The translations under genes were made by a program, and so were the position numbers. A stretch of DNA of 64,000 bases from Atherix ibis (lineage: Eukaryota > Arthropoda > Insecta > Diptera > Athericidae). The DNA lies in the NCBI GenBank assembly GCA_958298945.1, contig CATQJD010000004.1:47728-111727 (forward strand), given 5' to 3'. Shown here one piece after another: positions 10,351 to 19,879 of the stretch. Under the pieces are notes generated by a model, which searched no databases, was not told the DNA's origin, and was given only the letters and a program-made list of their open reading frames with translations. The first letter of the stretch is position 1. Each line of letters starts with the position of its first letter.

Positions 10351-10643
10351 GTATTGGGGAGCATGTTAAGGGGAGTAGACAGGGGCGGGCAAATGGTTGA
10401 GTAGGACCACCCATTGGGGTGGCCGAGTCTGAAGGATGGGTTTAAAAAAGAAGAGAAAAATGGGTGCTGCGGCACGAGAGAGACACTGGATTGGGTGAGG
10501 AGGTTTTGTAGTTTTGTGTGGCGTTGTTTTTTTCCAACCTGGGGGATCCTGGGCGGACCATCAGACCGCCTGAGCAGATGGATGCAATAGCGTCTGGCGA
10601 GGTCTGGTGTCCCATTAACAAACAAACAAACAAACAAACAAAC
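10351..10643 (+). other. Element A 3' UTR with (AACA)n tail
   Basis: About 265 bp of non-coding sequence followed by a microsatellite-like tail of AACA units at 10617-10643. I-clade elements commonly end in such short repeats rather than poly(A). The minus-strand RNase H element H2 also ends in the same unit near 18806-18826, suggesting related 3' ends. Confidence 0.75.
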
Positions 10644-10872
10644 GGTAGCACAGTCAATAGCGTACTGAGACTACCAGCCAAAGGGTCGTGGGTTCGAATC
10701 CCACTGTAGCAGCATGGTCCTACACTAATTACCTCACCGCTTTACTTTGTAAATTTTCTTTCATATCCTTATCCTTTATCCTTTCCTCTAAGCGCCCTAT
10801 GGACGAAGCAGCCGCGGCACCAGACTGCCCAGATTTACTCTGGGAAAAAATCTGCCTTAAAAAAAAAAAAAA
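10644..10872 (+). mobile_element. tRNA-headed SINE 1
   Basis: Begins right after the (AACA)n tail of element A with a tRNA-like head: an A-box-like stretch (GGTAGCACAGTCAATAGCG) and a strong B box in a perfect T arm, stem GTGGG/CCCAC with loop TTCGAAT. A tRNA-unrelated body follows and ends in 14 A at 10859-10872. The acceptor stem does not pair, so this is not a functional tRNA gene. Transcription would be by RNA polymerase III from the internal boxes. No clear target duplication was found. Confidence 0.65.
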
Positions 10873-11671
10873 CAGTTTAATAGGAAAAAATGAATACTTT
10901 GCTCATGAAAAGAAGGAGAAATTGAATTACTGTCAGTCTAGAAGCAAATTTTTAACTTACCGTTATGAAATTTCTATTTGAAATCAACGCAACTACGACA
11001 GGGGTATAAAATAACGTTTTTAAAACTTTTTTTTTCATTTTATCCTTAACTATTATTAAAAATTAAATTAAAAATAATAAGGATTATTAAAAATAAAAAG
11101 TGTTCGGTTAGAATAAATAAATAATAAATTGCAAAATACATTCAACGACTTCAAACTGGTGACCTCAACATGATCGTAGTGCAATAGCAAACCCCGTGGC
11201 GTATGCTGCAACTTGAAATTGCGCATCAAACTGCGAAACCGACGATAGTAAGTTATTTTCAGGAAATATGCTAGAAATTGGATAACGAAAATTGCCAAGA
11301 TTGGTTTGCAATCAAATTTCTGATGGTTCTACTATGATATTGACTGAATATAACAACGGCAGCGGCAGTATCTGCATCCATTTGATGATTACATATACTT
11401 AAATTAATTGCTCCTATTTGGATCTGTTCTTCACAAGTGTGTAATTTTAGGTTGATTCATGTAACATGACAATCGATCACAATACATAAAGTGTTATCAT
11501 GACACAAATTCCACTCAATAATTTGACTTAAATGTTAACTGAAATTGATGACTTGCCTATATAAAAATGTATTAAACCGATAATTATCATATATTTTTGT
11601 GATTCTCGACACAAATGTTTCCGCGCAGCGTTCAGCGATTTGCAACTTAGCGATTTGCAACTAAGCCATAT
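10873..11671. other. AT-rich sequence, nothing recognised
   Basis: No coding frame with recognisable similarity, no tandem repeat of note. The ORFs present are short and have no domain signature. Confidence 0.5.
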
Positions 11672-12605
11672 ATAGGGTTTTCCAAAAAGAGTGATTTGAT
11701 TTTTTTTTTTTAAAAACATACTAATTGTTAAAGAAATTCAAATGTTTTCATTTATTTTGAAGTACTATCGATACAATTAAGTTTTAAATAAAACGACATT
11801 CAAATGAGCTGCACGACTTCTTTTGCAGGAACGAATTCCATGAACCCAATTTTCGAGCACTTTTTCCACTAAAATAAGTCGTATGTCATGAATAGCACGT
11901 TTAATATTGACTTCAAAGCTTGAAGAGGGTCTGGTTTATTGCTAAAGACCAATGACGTCAAATACCCTACAAGAAATAGTCTAATGTTGTTAAATCACAA
12001 CTTCTTTGAGGACATTCAATATCACAATTTCTTGAAATAATCGAATCTCCAAACTTTTCTCGCAATAATTCGGTGTGGAACGTAGCCTCGTCTTGTTGGA
12101 ACCAGATGTTGTCAAGATCAACTTCTTCCAATTTCGGCCATAAAATTTAGTTATCATCGATTTTTACGGCTCTCTATTGACAGTAACGGTGTTACCAGCT
12201 TCATTTCGAAAGAAGTACGGACCGATGATTCCACCAGACCAAAAACCATACCAAACTGTCAATTAAGGTGAATGTAATAGGTGCTCATGAATAATTTGTG
12301 GATTTTCTTCGCACCAGAATCGACAGTTTTGTTTATTTACCGCACCACTCAGCTGAAAGTGAGCGTACGAAAAGAAGAACGATTATTTTGATAATAAAAA
12401 TAAAATTGCAATTGGAGAACGATTATTTTGATAATAAAATTGAATAATTTGTAACCGTTGTTCTTGCGTAGATCACTCTATGACGAAATTGTAAATATTA
12501 CTGAATACACGTACAATAAAAAAAGACAGATCATAACGTATTACAAATGGCCGAAACGTCACTTAGAAATCATATCACTCTTATTTGCAAAAATGAATTA
12601 ACTTG
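11672..12605 (-). mobile_element. Tc1/mariner-superfamily transposon, decayed (copy 1)
   Basis: Read on minus, fragments match the second copy at 42400-43384: the transposase boxes around GAVNKQNC, FWCEENPQII, the GGIIGPYFFRNE block, WFQQD and the LREKFGDSII region are recognisable across frameshifts and stops. The 3' terminus at 11672 (TATAGGGTTTTCCAAAAAG, then AGTGATTTGATTTT) is an inverted relative of the 5' end near 12570-12605 (AAATAAGAGTGATATGATTT). TA at the border fits the superfamily. The transposase would cut and paste DNA by a DDE/D mechanism; this copy is dead. Confidence 0.75.
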
Positions 12606-14255
12606 CCGGCTACAAGATGATCGACATTATATTAATAGTTTTATGGGCAGCATGTCTACCAGAGATGGTGTTAATATTAAATCAAATATTTGTCTATAAT
12701 ATTATGAAATGACCTGTCGAAGAAAATAAAACTAAGTTGGTAAAAATGTAAACACTATGATTAAAATCAAAACAGAGTTGGCGGTTTATTAGGAACTATT
12801 TTCTACTTCTAATTAACCTCAAAAATATAATTTTAACTTAGAAAGAAAAGTCGACGTGAGATGTGCTCCGAATTTGTATCCAATTAATATTGAAAGAAAA
12901 TTGTCAATCCACGACAAAAGTTTGTTGAGTTTTGCTTGTCAAAACAAGCTGATCTGAAAGAGCAAAAATACTAATCTACAATTCATTGGAGATATCCCGG
13001 CAAATCCCACCAGATGGCTTACGCTATAGTTATCCTGATGAAGATATCATCCATAAAAGACTGATTAGTAACAGCCGATGCACTAGTGGAGGCACTTTGC
13101 CTACATGCAATGAGCATACGTAATGTCAACCAGGCATCAGCGAGGACATTGAATATACCAATTGTGCTGATCTAAAAACCTCATCCGACGACCACCGATG
13201 ATATGTTAGCCAAATTAAGCCAACAAATCGCTGATATACAACAAAAATTCAGCACTTTCAGAGGTGAATGCAGACGAAGCCGATTACTTGGCAATGGCCA
13301 AAATTAATGCGAGAGTTTAAAATTGCGCACGGAGCATCCGAACTGCTTGTGCCATTTTAAATTTGGTGCCATTACGAAATAGTGACTTCAGCCGTGCATA
13401 TTTCGCACAAAAATATGGCGTTATCTTCAACCAAGTGGGACATGCTGTCTGTGTTGGAACTTGCGACCATATGAAGAATATTATGGCGATCATGTGTAGA
13501 TAATCACACTTTAAATGCCATTACTGTTCAAGGCCGCTCATTTTATTAATAATTTACAAGGTAAGACTATATTTTAAAGAATGGCTTGCACAAAGCCTTT
13601 CACCAAGTTCTGGTTGCCAAAGAAAATATTGAGAAAATAGTAATTACGGCATCGTTTGGCCTATTCCAGTTCAAATACATGACATTTGAACCATGTAAAG
13701 CTACGCAAACTTTCCAACACTTATTTTATAAAGCTTCACACATCCTCGATTTTGTTTTCGACACCAGAAGAATATTGTGAACATTTACAAATAATTTTTC
13801 GACTACCCAAAATATCCATATTAGCAATAAACGTGCCGAAATACGAGTTTGGCAAACGAGAGACTCAATTTCTTGGACATCGAGTGTCAACTGACGGCCT
13901 ATTACCATACACGTAGCTAGTAAAATTTCAAGTTTTATTGCCAACCGACGTAAAACAATTACAAAGGTTTCTGGCAACCTTGAACTGCTATCAAAAATTT
14001 CTACCATATACCATTAGAACGCAACGCAAATTGCTTGAAATGATTCCTGAAATAAAAAATGATCGTAGAGCTCTAAATTAGGTGAAAGAAGATAGAAATG
14101 TTTTAAAAATTGAAGTCAATTTGCGAAAAAGATAATACAAATAAATCCTTAAAATTGAAATTTTAGTCAATTTCAGGAAGTTCAAAACAACTTCTTTCCG
14201 ACTACTTGACTGATAGCATCCGACCGGTAACATCTGTTTGAAATATCAACGTGTC

Positions 14256-14268
14256 AAAATTCAAAAAT
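14256..14268. repeat. Left target-site duplication of SINE 2
   Basis: The 13-mer AAAATTCAAAAAT at 14256-14268 recurs exactly at 14848-14860, on either side of the SINE. Confidence 0.9.
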
Positions 14269-14847
14269 GCCGAGTGTGTGGTGCAATGGTCAAGGTGACC
14301 GACTCACACTCGGTAGGTGGCGGGTTCGATTCCCGCTGCCGCCATCTCGGCATTGGTGCCGGGGTGAAAGGCCTGACTACAAGCCTTATAATTTGTAGTC
14401 CGTATGGTCCCCCAACGTCACTGGAGGTTGCTTCGCTGGTCTGATAAGCCGCAAGCTATAAAAACCACCTTATCAAGAAACAGCACAAGAAGAATCAACC
14501 GGACCGTACCTCAGACAAGAACTCATTTGGCTTTCATCGTACTCAGGGCAAAAACCGTACCTCAGGCAAAAACCCAAGACCGTACCGCAGGCAAAAACCC
14601 AAAGGCAGAAGCAGATGAAAGAGAGTTCACGGAAGCATCCGGACCGTACCTCAAGACCGTACCTCAGGCAGGAACCCAGGGCAGAGGCAGACGGAGGAGA
14701 GTTAACGGAGTTTTCTGGTGCCGCTATGTGCTCCATAGGAGCGACTGTGTTCTCATGACTAAACATTTAACGCATGTATGTGTTAAAAAAAAATTGTACA
14801 AAAATGTAGAAAAATGAAAACCTGTCAAATAAATAATATATATATAT
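14269..14847 (+). mobile_element. tRNA-headed SINE 2, complete with target duplications
   Basis: The head folds in part like a tRNA: GCCGAG...CTCGGC pairing, an anticodon-type arm ACCGA/TCGGT with 7-nt loop CTCACAC (CAC in the anticodon position) and a perfect T arm GCGGG/CCCGC with loop TTCGATT, which includes the B box GGTTCGATTCC. Extra bases between the T arm and acceptor rule out a normal tRNA. The body (14500-14690) contains several imperfect repeats of a unit starting ACCGTACCTCAGGCA. The tail is AAATAAATAATATATATAT rather than poly(A). Length 579 bp with 13-bp target duplications. It sits in gypsy fragment G1 and is younger than it. Confidence 0.82.
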
Positions 14848-14860
14848 AAAATTCAAAAAT
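14848..14860. repeat. Right target-site duplication of SINE 2
   Basis: Exact copy of 14256-14268 after the AT-rich SINE tail. Confidence 0.9.
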
Positions 14861-14964
14861 ACACGTACTGACCGCGTGCCAAATTCTACCAAACAACCAA
14901 AAGATTCGCACACATTCACATCGATTTCATTGGACCATTTCCACCGAGCAATGTTATTTCTACC

Positions 14965-15480
14965 GTTGCTGCGAGCAAAGTTGAAAATCTGCTTTTCTTG
15001 ATTGTTTTAAGAAGGCTAGTACTAATCCGGCTACATATAGGATACTTTTTCTTGATCAGTTAGACGAATTAAAAGATCATCGACTGTTGTTCACGGATGC
15101 TGCCGCTGACACCGATATTATATCTTTTTTGGTCGTCAGAATTTTTGGCTGCAGCACTCATGCACTATGTTGTGGAATCTCCTTTTATAGGGTAGCTCCA
15201 TAATATGGGAAGCTGTGGGCCATCAAAGTAGCAACTGAAATTGCGAGCAATATTCCCAGCCAACGTACCATTATTATTTTTAGCGCTCAAAATGACTTCT
15301 TAAGTCATTTATTGCCCATCGCGTGAGCCAGTACTTAGCGCAATTTGTCATAGCCTACTTAGCAATAGGAGTATCGAGTTTTAATGGGTGCCAAGGCGTA
15401 TGGGAATTATGAGCAATAAAAGTGCTGACAAGGTGGTTGGAGAAACACTCGGTCGACCTGTGAACACAGACACTTAGAAT
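14965..15480 (+). mobile_element. Non-LTR element H, RNase H remnant (H1)
   Basis: Pieces read SKVENLLFLIVLRRL, LLFTDAAADTD, CSTHALCCGISFYRVAP and a decayed GNEQ...SADK-like region. They match the better kept minus-strand copy H2 at 18800-19480 (FTNAAADIYITSFSVIELVG, FSDSLADLKAICG, WVPGHVEIMGNESTDKLAG). The pattern TDA ... SDS ... PGHVxIxGNExAD is that of RNase H in I/R-type LINEs. Multiple stops and frameshifts. It joins gypsy fragment G1 directly. Confidence 0.65.
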
Positions 15481-15959
15481 CTGCCTTGCTTACTAACAGA
15501 GTGGCAACTAACAGCAGTAGCTATTCGCAGACGTGATAACTAGACCAATAGGACACATTTTTATCGATTTATTGGATAACAACCAATACACTAATATATT
15601 CAATATCTATACCGAAATTCTGGGCGTGGAAGCTCCTCAGAACCCGGAGTAGACATGCTGCTCTCACTCATTACTTTTTTTTTGGCAACACCAATCGTAT
15701 CTTATACTAATCCAGTGGCACCCTTATACTTATCCAGTGATTATATAATCAATAATTACTTCATGAGCAGCAATCCTCCCATTATCGACCTCCTGGACCC
15801 AATAACTCTATTCCCTATATAAACTTCTACAACATAATTATCAACTCCGCAAAATATTACAAAATTCACAATATTCTATGATACTAACCAGAGCCCAGTC
15901 TATTTCAGATAACTTCAAACACGTACTATGAAGTCGCCAAATGACTTCACGGTCGTGGC
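15481..15959. other. Spacer, nothing firmly recognised
   Basis: Continuation of decayed repeat DNA without a recognised motif. No gene supported. Confidence 0.4.
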
Positions 15960-16545
15960 GCTATGAAGTGGCCTCTAGCATAAAAATTCAGTATATTCAG
16001 AGGCGATCGCAGATGAAGCCGATCGCTTAACCAATATAGATGCGAGCGTTCTAAATCGCGCATACATCATCCGAACTATTGGTATTTCGTTAAATTTGGC
16101 GCCAATGCGAAACAATACTGACAACCGTGAATGTTCCAAGAAAAAAATGGCATCATCTGAAACTAAGTGCGACATGCTGTCTGTGTTGGAACTTGCGACC
16201 ATGTGGGGATTATCGTTGCGACCATGTATGGATTATACCGATTTAAATGCGATTGCAGTTCCAGACCGCTCTCCGATGCCAGTCTTGGACCATTTTATTA
16301 ATAATTTGCTGGTTAAGACGATTTTTTCAAAGAACGACTTGTAAAAAGCTATCCATTATGTTTCAGTTGCCAACGAAAACATTGAGAAAAAGGCAATCAT
16401 GACACTGTTTGGCCTATTCAAGGTTAAATACATGACATTTGAAATAAGTAATACTGCGCAAACTTTCCAACAGTTAAGTTACAAAGCTTCCCGCAGCCTC
16501 GATTTTATTTACGTAATATCGATGATTTGTGCATCGCATTCGTGA
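15960..16545 (+). mobile_element. Gypsy-like fragment G2a (gag end joined to RT)
   Basis: Gag-like pieces (SETKCDMLSVLELATM) run directly into RT: GLSLRPCMDYTDLNAIAV, PDRSPMPVLDHFINN, KTIFSKNDL, then TQ/AQTFQQ and a frameshifted YIDD-like box near 16517. Protease, which normally lies between gag and RT in this family, is missing. The fragment ends where a mariner end (minus strand) begins. Confidence 0.7.
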
Positions 16546-17010
16546 TAACAGAGATTGATTCGGCAATTGGCCAATACTATTTTCTTCACTTCATCAATGT
16601 TTTCGTCTGTATCTGACGTGCTCGGGCGCCCAGCACGCTTTTTGTTGTTCACATCTTTTCGGCCCTCTGAGAACATTTTGTTCCACCGATAAACATTGCT
16701 TCTGTCCAAGGTAGCTTCACCATATACTACAGTCAACATTCGGCATACGTCCGCGCAATTAATTTTGTTTTTCGTGCAAAATTTGATACAGATCCTTTGA
16801 TCCATTCTTTGCAATGGGCAAAAATCCAAGACGAGCCAAATACGTGCAAACAAAGCAGTTGTCAAAAATTAACTGAACATTCAAAATGGCCGAACTTGTC
16901 GCCATAAGTGAGAGACATGAGTACCAACATAAACCACAAAAAATCGAAAGTCGAATATACGTAACCTGCGGAAATTCAAAATTCGCGATACTTTTTGAAC
17001 AGACCTCCTA
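16546..17010 (-). mobile_element. mariner transposon 5' end with transposase HTH region
   Basis: Read on minus, the terminus at 17008-17010 (AGGAGGTCTGTTCAAAAAG...) is followed by a leader and a coding piece: MDQRICIKFCTKNKINCADV, YGEATLDRSNVYRWNKMFSE, GRKDVNNKKRAGRPSTSDTD, ENIDEVKKIVLANCRI. This is the N-terminal helix-turn-helix DNA-binding region of mariner transposases, including the GRPSTS motif. The catalytic DDD part and the 3' terminus are absent. The first ~250 bp are shared with another end at 35218-35475. TA lies at the outer border. Confidence 0.82.
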
Positions 17011-17024
17011 TGTTCCAATAAAAG

Positions 17025-18005
17025 AATCGCGGTACGAATGGAGCGTCATCTTCAAGTAAGTGGAACGTGCAGCCTGTGTTAGCACTTGAGACATGAAGCC
17101 TTAGTTTTGATTGATCAAAAGTTATGAATATCAACTACTTGATCGATATCGGTGCCGATGTATCGGTCATTTCTTTCAATCTGAACACAGGTAATTGCGA
17201 ACCAATGACAATGAAGTTGTTTGCAGCAACTGATACTGAAATAAAAATTTACAGCGGGACAACTTTCAAATTAAATCTAGGTCAACGACGAGAGTTCTTT
17301 TGGAATTTTGTCATCGCCGATGTTATGATGCCAATAATATGTACAGGTTTGTAACGCACTTCAAACTTCTCATAGATTTAATAAGAAATCGATTGGTAGA
17401 TAAGCTTACTGGAATGCAATTCAATTTAAATTACGCGAACGATCTCGGTGAATTTAAGAAAATTACGAGATTACTACAACCTAAGGTCGTACCAAATTCC
17501 ACGATGGTACAGTGCATAATTAAGATTAGACAACCAGTATTTATTCGACCAAGATAATCGGGGCCTGACAAATTGGATGCCACTTGAAAGTCAAAATATT
17601 AATTAAAACGCAAATTTATCGTCCATTAAGCAGTTGCTGGACAAGCCCATTGCATATGGTAAATAAAACAATAGTTCATAATCGCAATCTAAATATGATC
17701 ACTCTTCGATTCCATTTCTAACCAATTTTGTTAACGCAATTTGGTAACGCAAATTGCGCAAAATAATTTCTGGAAATCTTCTAAATTTATGGAAGAAAAT
17801 AGAAATGCATTTGAGAAATGCGTACGTAATTTCTTCAACGCATTGCTATTGGCTTACATTTAAAAAATATGGAACTTTTCCTCTACTCGCTGAGGGCATA
17901 GCTTTTTACAAAATTGTTAACGAAGGTTTACAAATACTTATAGAAAAAACTTCTTATAAATGCTTTAAAATTAATTACATCAGTCAAATCATGACATATA
18001 TTTAA
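17025..18005 (+). mobile_element. Gypsy-like fragment G2b (aspartic protease and decayed RNase H region)
   Basis: 17124-17354 codes for a retroviral-type aspartic protease: YLIDIGADVSVISF (DTG replaced by DIG), MKLFAATDTEIKIYSG, FVIADVMMPIICTG. Downstream pieces (HFKLLIDLIRNRLVDKLTG) are the usual linker. 17740-18005 matches the RT/RNase H junction of G3 on minus. Protease lies downstream of the RT piece G2a, the reverse of the normal order, so G2a and G2b belong to different copies. Relic only. Confidence 0.7.
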
Positions 18006-18039
18006 TATGTTAATGGATCCGTTCAAACTAACAGTAATA

Positions 18040-18455
18040 TTATATTATTTAACGTGACTTATCTGTCGTTAAATATAAAACTACAAGTCATCTACGACAT
18101 TCGGGATTGAGTCACGCTCAATCAACGCAGAACTATTACTGGCAGTTTACAGGTCGATTCCGGTTGTAGCCTCAGGTCTTGGCGAACCCGCATACTTAAG
18201 CTGGCATAGCGGTGTCCAGGGATTTACAATGAGCAGAGTAAAAACCGAAGTACTCTTAAAATAAAAATTGGTACTACGGGAATTGGGGTGCTCCATGTTG
18301 TTAAAACACACTATGTCTGCAAATGGTGACGCGCCTTAGGCTGCGGTTAATACCCATATCGTGCATACGGTCTCCGGATCGCTGGTGGGAGATACTGATA
18401 AATTTCTCTGGCGCTGTCATTGCTTATGACAGTAGAAGTTTATATAGGCCTCGCC
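18040..18455. mobile_element. Element B 3' end with internal inversion
   Basis: 18043-18151 is the terminal part of the B 3' UTR on minus (ATTTAACGTGAC... as reverse complement of the B end). From about 18151 the sequence switches to the plus orientation and carries the more upstream part of the same UTR (CGATTCCGGTTGT ... CCTCGCC). This 5'-inverted structure is what twin priming produces for LINE insertions. No coding sequence is included. Confidence 0.75.
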
Positions 18456-18459
18456 ATAA

Positions 18460-18489
18460 ACATTAAGAGTAATGTTTATTACTCTTAAT
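18460..18489. repeat. Small palindrome, 13-bp arms
   Basis: CATTAAGAGTAAT at 18460-18472 and its reverse complement at 18477-18489 with a 4-nt loop GTTT, directly at the edge of the inverted B fragment. Confidence 0.85.
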
Positions 18490-18799
18490 GCTTGCGTTCC
18501 ATTTACACACTCATTCAGGTAATATAAATAAATATTTAAAATGTAAATTTTGTTCAATTACAGAAAGTTCAAAATAAATACTTTGCGACTACACGACCGA
18601 TAATATTCAACCATTTATCACAAAAAATACCGCAAAAAATTCTTGAAAGTAATACACAATATACCACATTATGGAAAATGTACTAACGCTTAAATGGTAA
18701 CAAAATGATTAATTTGGCCTGGTATGCAAAAATACATAAAAAAATTCAAGCTGGTTGATTTTTCGCTTTCTCAGATGCTTTAGCTGGTGCGGGCGATGA

Positions 18800-19480
18800 C
18801 TTTAGTTGTTTGTTTGTTTGTTTGTAAGATCCCTTAGATATGTTCCAGTTTCACTATTGGTCCAGTCATCGTGTCTGGGGATGGCTAATGGTGTTAGTTG
18901 GCATTCTGTTAGTAGGCGAGGCAAATTGGGAATGACTGTGATCACTGGTCGACGGGGTGTTGCTCCGGCCAACTTGTCAGTACTTTCATTACCCATAATT
19001 TCCACATGCCCTGGCACCCATCACAACTCGACACTGCTATTGTCGACACTGCATAGTAGGCTATGACAAATTGCGCTAAGTACTATGTCACTCGATGGGC
19101 CACAAATGGCTTTAAGGTCGGCAAGGCTGTCGCTAAAAATAATAACGTTTTGGTGGCTGGGAATATTGGTCGCAATTTCAATTTCCGTTTTGTTGGCCAA
19201 CACCTCCCCGTAATATGGAGCTGCCCTATAAGGGAAGATTCCACAACATAGTGCGCGGGTGCTGCAGCCAACAAGTTCGATGACCGAAAAAGATGTAATA
19301 TATATGTCAGCGGCAGCATTAGTGAACAATAGTCGATGATCTTATAATCTCTCCAATTGTTCAAGGAAAAATTTCCTATATGTGGACGGATCAGTTCTAG
19401 CTTCCTTAAACCTGTCAAGAGAAGCAGTACACTTTCAACTTTGCTCCCACCCACGGTTTCCAATCTGGTTGTGGAGGGGA
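18800..19480 (-). mobile_element. Non-LTR element H, RNase H and 3' end (H2)
   Basis: On minus: SKVESVLLLLTGLRKLELIR, FTNAAADIYITSFSV, VIIFSDSLADLKAICG, then PGHVEIMGNESTDKLAG and DDWTNSETGTYLRDLTNKQ running into (AACA)n at about 18806-18826. This is a LINE RNase H domain with acidic positions partly kept, ending in the same tail unit as element A. Stops and frameshifts separate the pieces. Its plus-strand relative is H1. Confidence 0.72.
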
Positions 19481-19879
19481 AGTTTGGAAAATAAGGGGGA
19501 GCATGGATGACGTTCTTTGGAGGTGGGATAATAATAAGGATAGCGATGATGAATTCCTTTTTGAACTGGGGGAGATGATAATGTTTTAGATTAAAGTTTG
19601 TATGCGATAATTTGGAAGGCATAGGTTTTTGTAAATTAAACTAAGGTGGGGTTGGTGAAGATAGAAAAACTAGGTTTTCGAACAGAAAATAAGGATAATA
19701 TTTACTATTGATCGATATACGCAGAGGAATAAGTACGTCACACTGGTACGCAGTGTGGACCGGAATGTATGACTTTAGTTGTATTAATATTTTTCATCAA
19801 TTTTTAATCCTATATTGCCACTATAAAAGCTGCTTTTGGTCAACCGGTACTTCGTATGGTCCATTGTATGGATATGTAA
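19481..19879. other. Spacer between H2 and gypsy fragment G3
   Basis: Upstream part of H2 or gypsy tail; no motif recognised with confidence. A minus-strand integrase C-terminal-like PYNGPYEVP piece lies at about 19850-19870. Confidence 0.4.

Larger units (their letters stand above)
1..10643 (+). mobile_element. Element A: I-clade non-LTR retrotransposon, 5' end outside window, split by element B
   Basis: The order is ORF1 with CCHC zinc knuckles, apurinic-type endonuclease, reverse transcriptase with an FADD catalytic box, RNase H and a C-terminal zinc finger, ending in a short (AACA)n tail. This layout, with RNase H downstream of RT, is that of I-clade LINEs. ORF1 is open at the left edge, so the element continues leftward. 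It is broken by a frameshift in ORF1, an in-frame stop in the endonuclease, frameshifts before RT and inside RNase H, a fold-back insertion in RT and the 5.7-kb insertion of element B. Removing B and one target duplication keeps the reading frame across the junction, which supports one original element. Dead copy. Confidence 0.88.
12840..15000 (+). mobile_element. Gypsy-like LTR element fragment G1, interrupted by SINE 2
   Basis: Degraded gag-pol. Around 13000-13380 short gag-like pieces are seen; at 13586-13780 an RT piece reads MHKAFHQVLVAKENIEK, ITASFGLFQFKYMTFEP and TQTFQHLFYKA, followed by RT/RNase H linker pieces to about 14230. After the SINE, integrase appears near 14905-14945 as FTHIHIDFIGPFPPSN. 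No LTR was identified. Many frameshifts; no continuous frame. The 14231-14268 and 14861-14900 flanks match the continuous minus-strand copy G3, which confirms that the SINE interrupts one element. Endogenous retroelement, described only as a relic. Confidence 0.7.

Noticed and set aside
10644..10720. A functional tRNA gene
   Set aside because: T arm and B box are good, but the acceptor and anticodon stems do not form; it continues into a poly(A)-ended body.
14269..14360. A functional tRNA-Val (CAC) gene
   Set aside because: The arms are tRNA-like but extra bases lie between the T arm and acceptor, and target duplications show that it is the head of a SINE.
16517..17560. A single gypsy copy spanning G2a and G2b
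   Set aside because: Protease would lie after RT, contrary to gypsy order, so two fragments are more likely.
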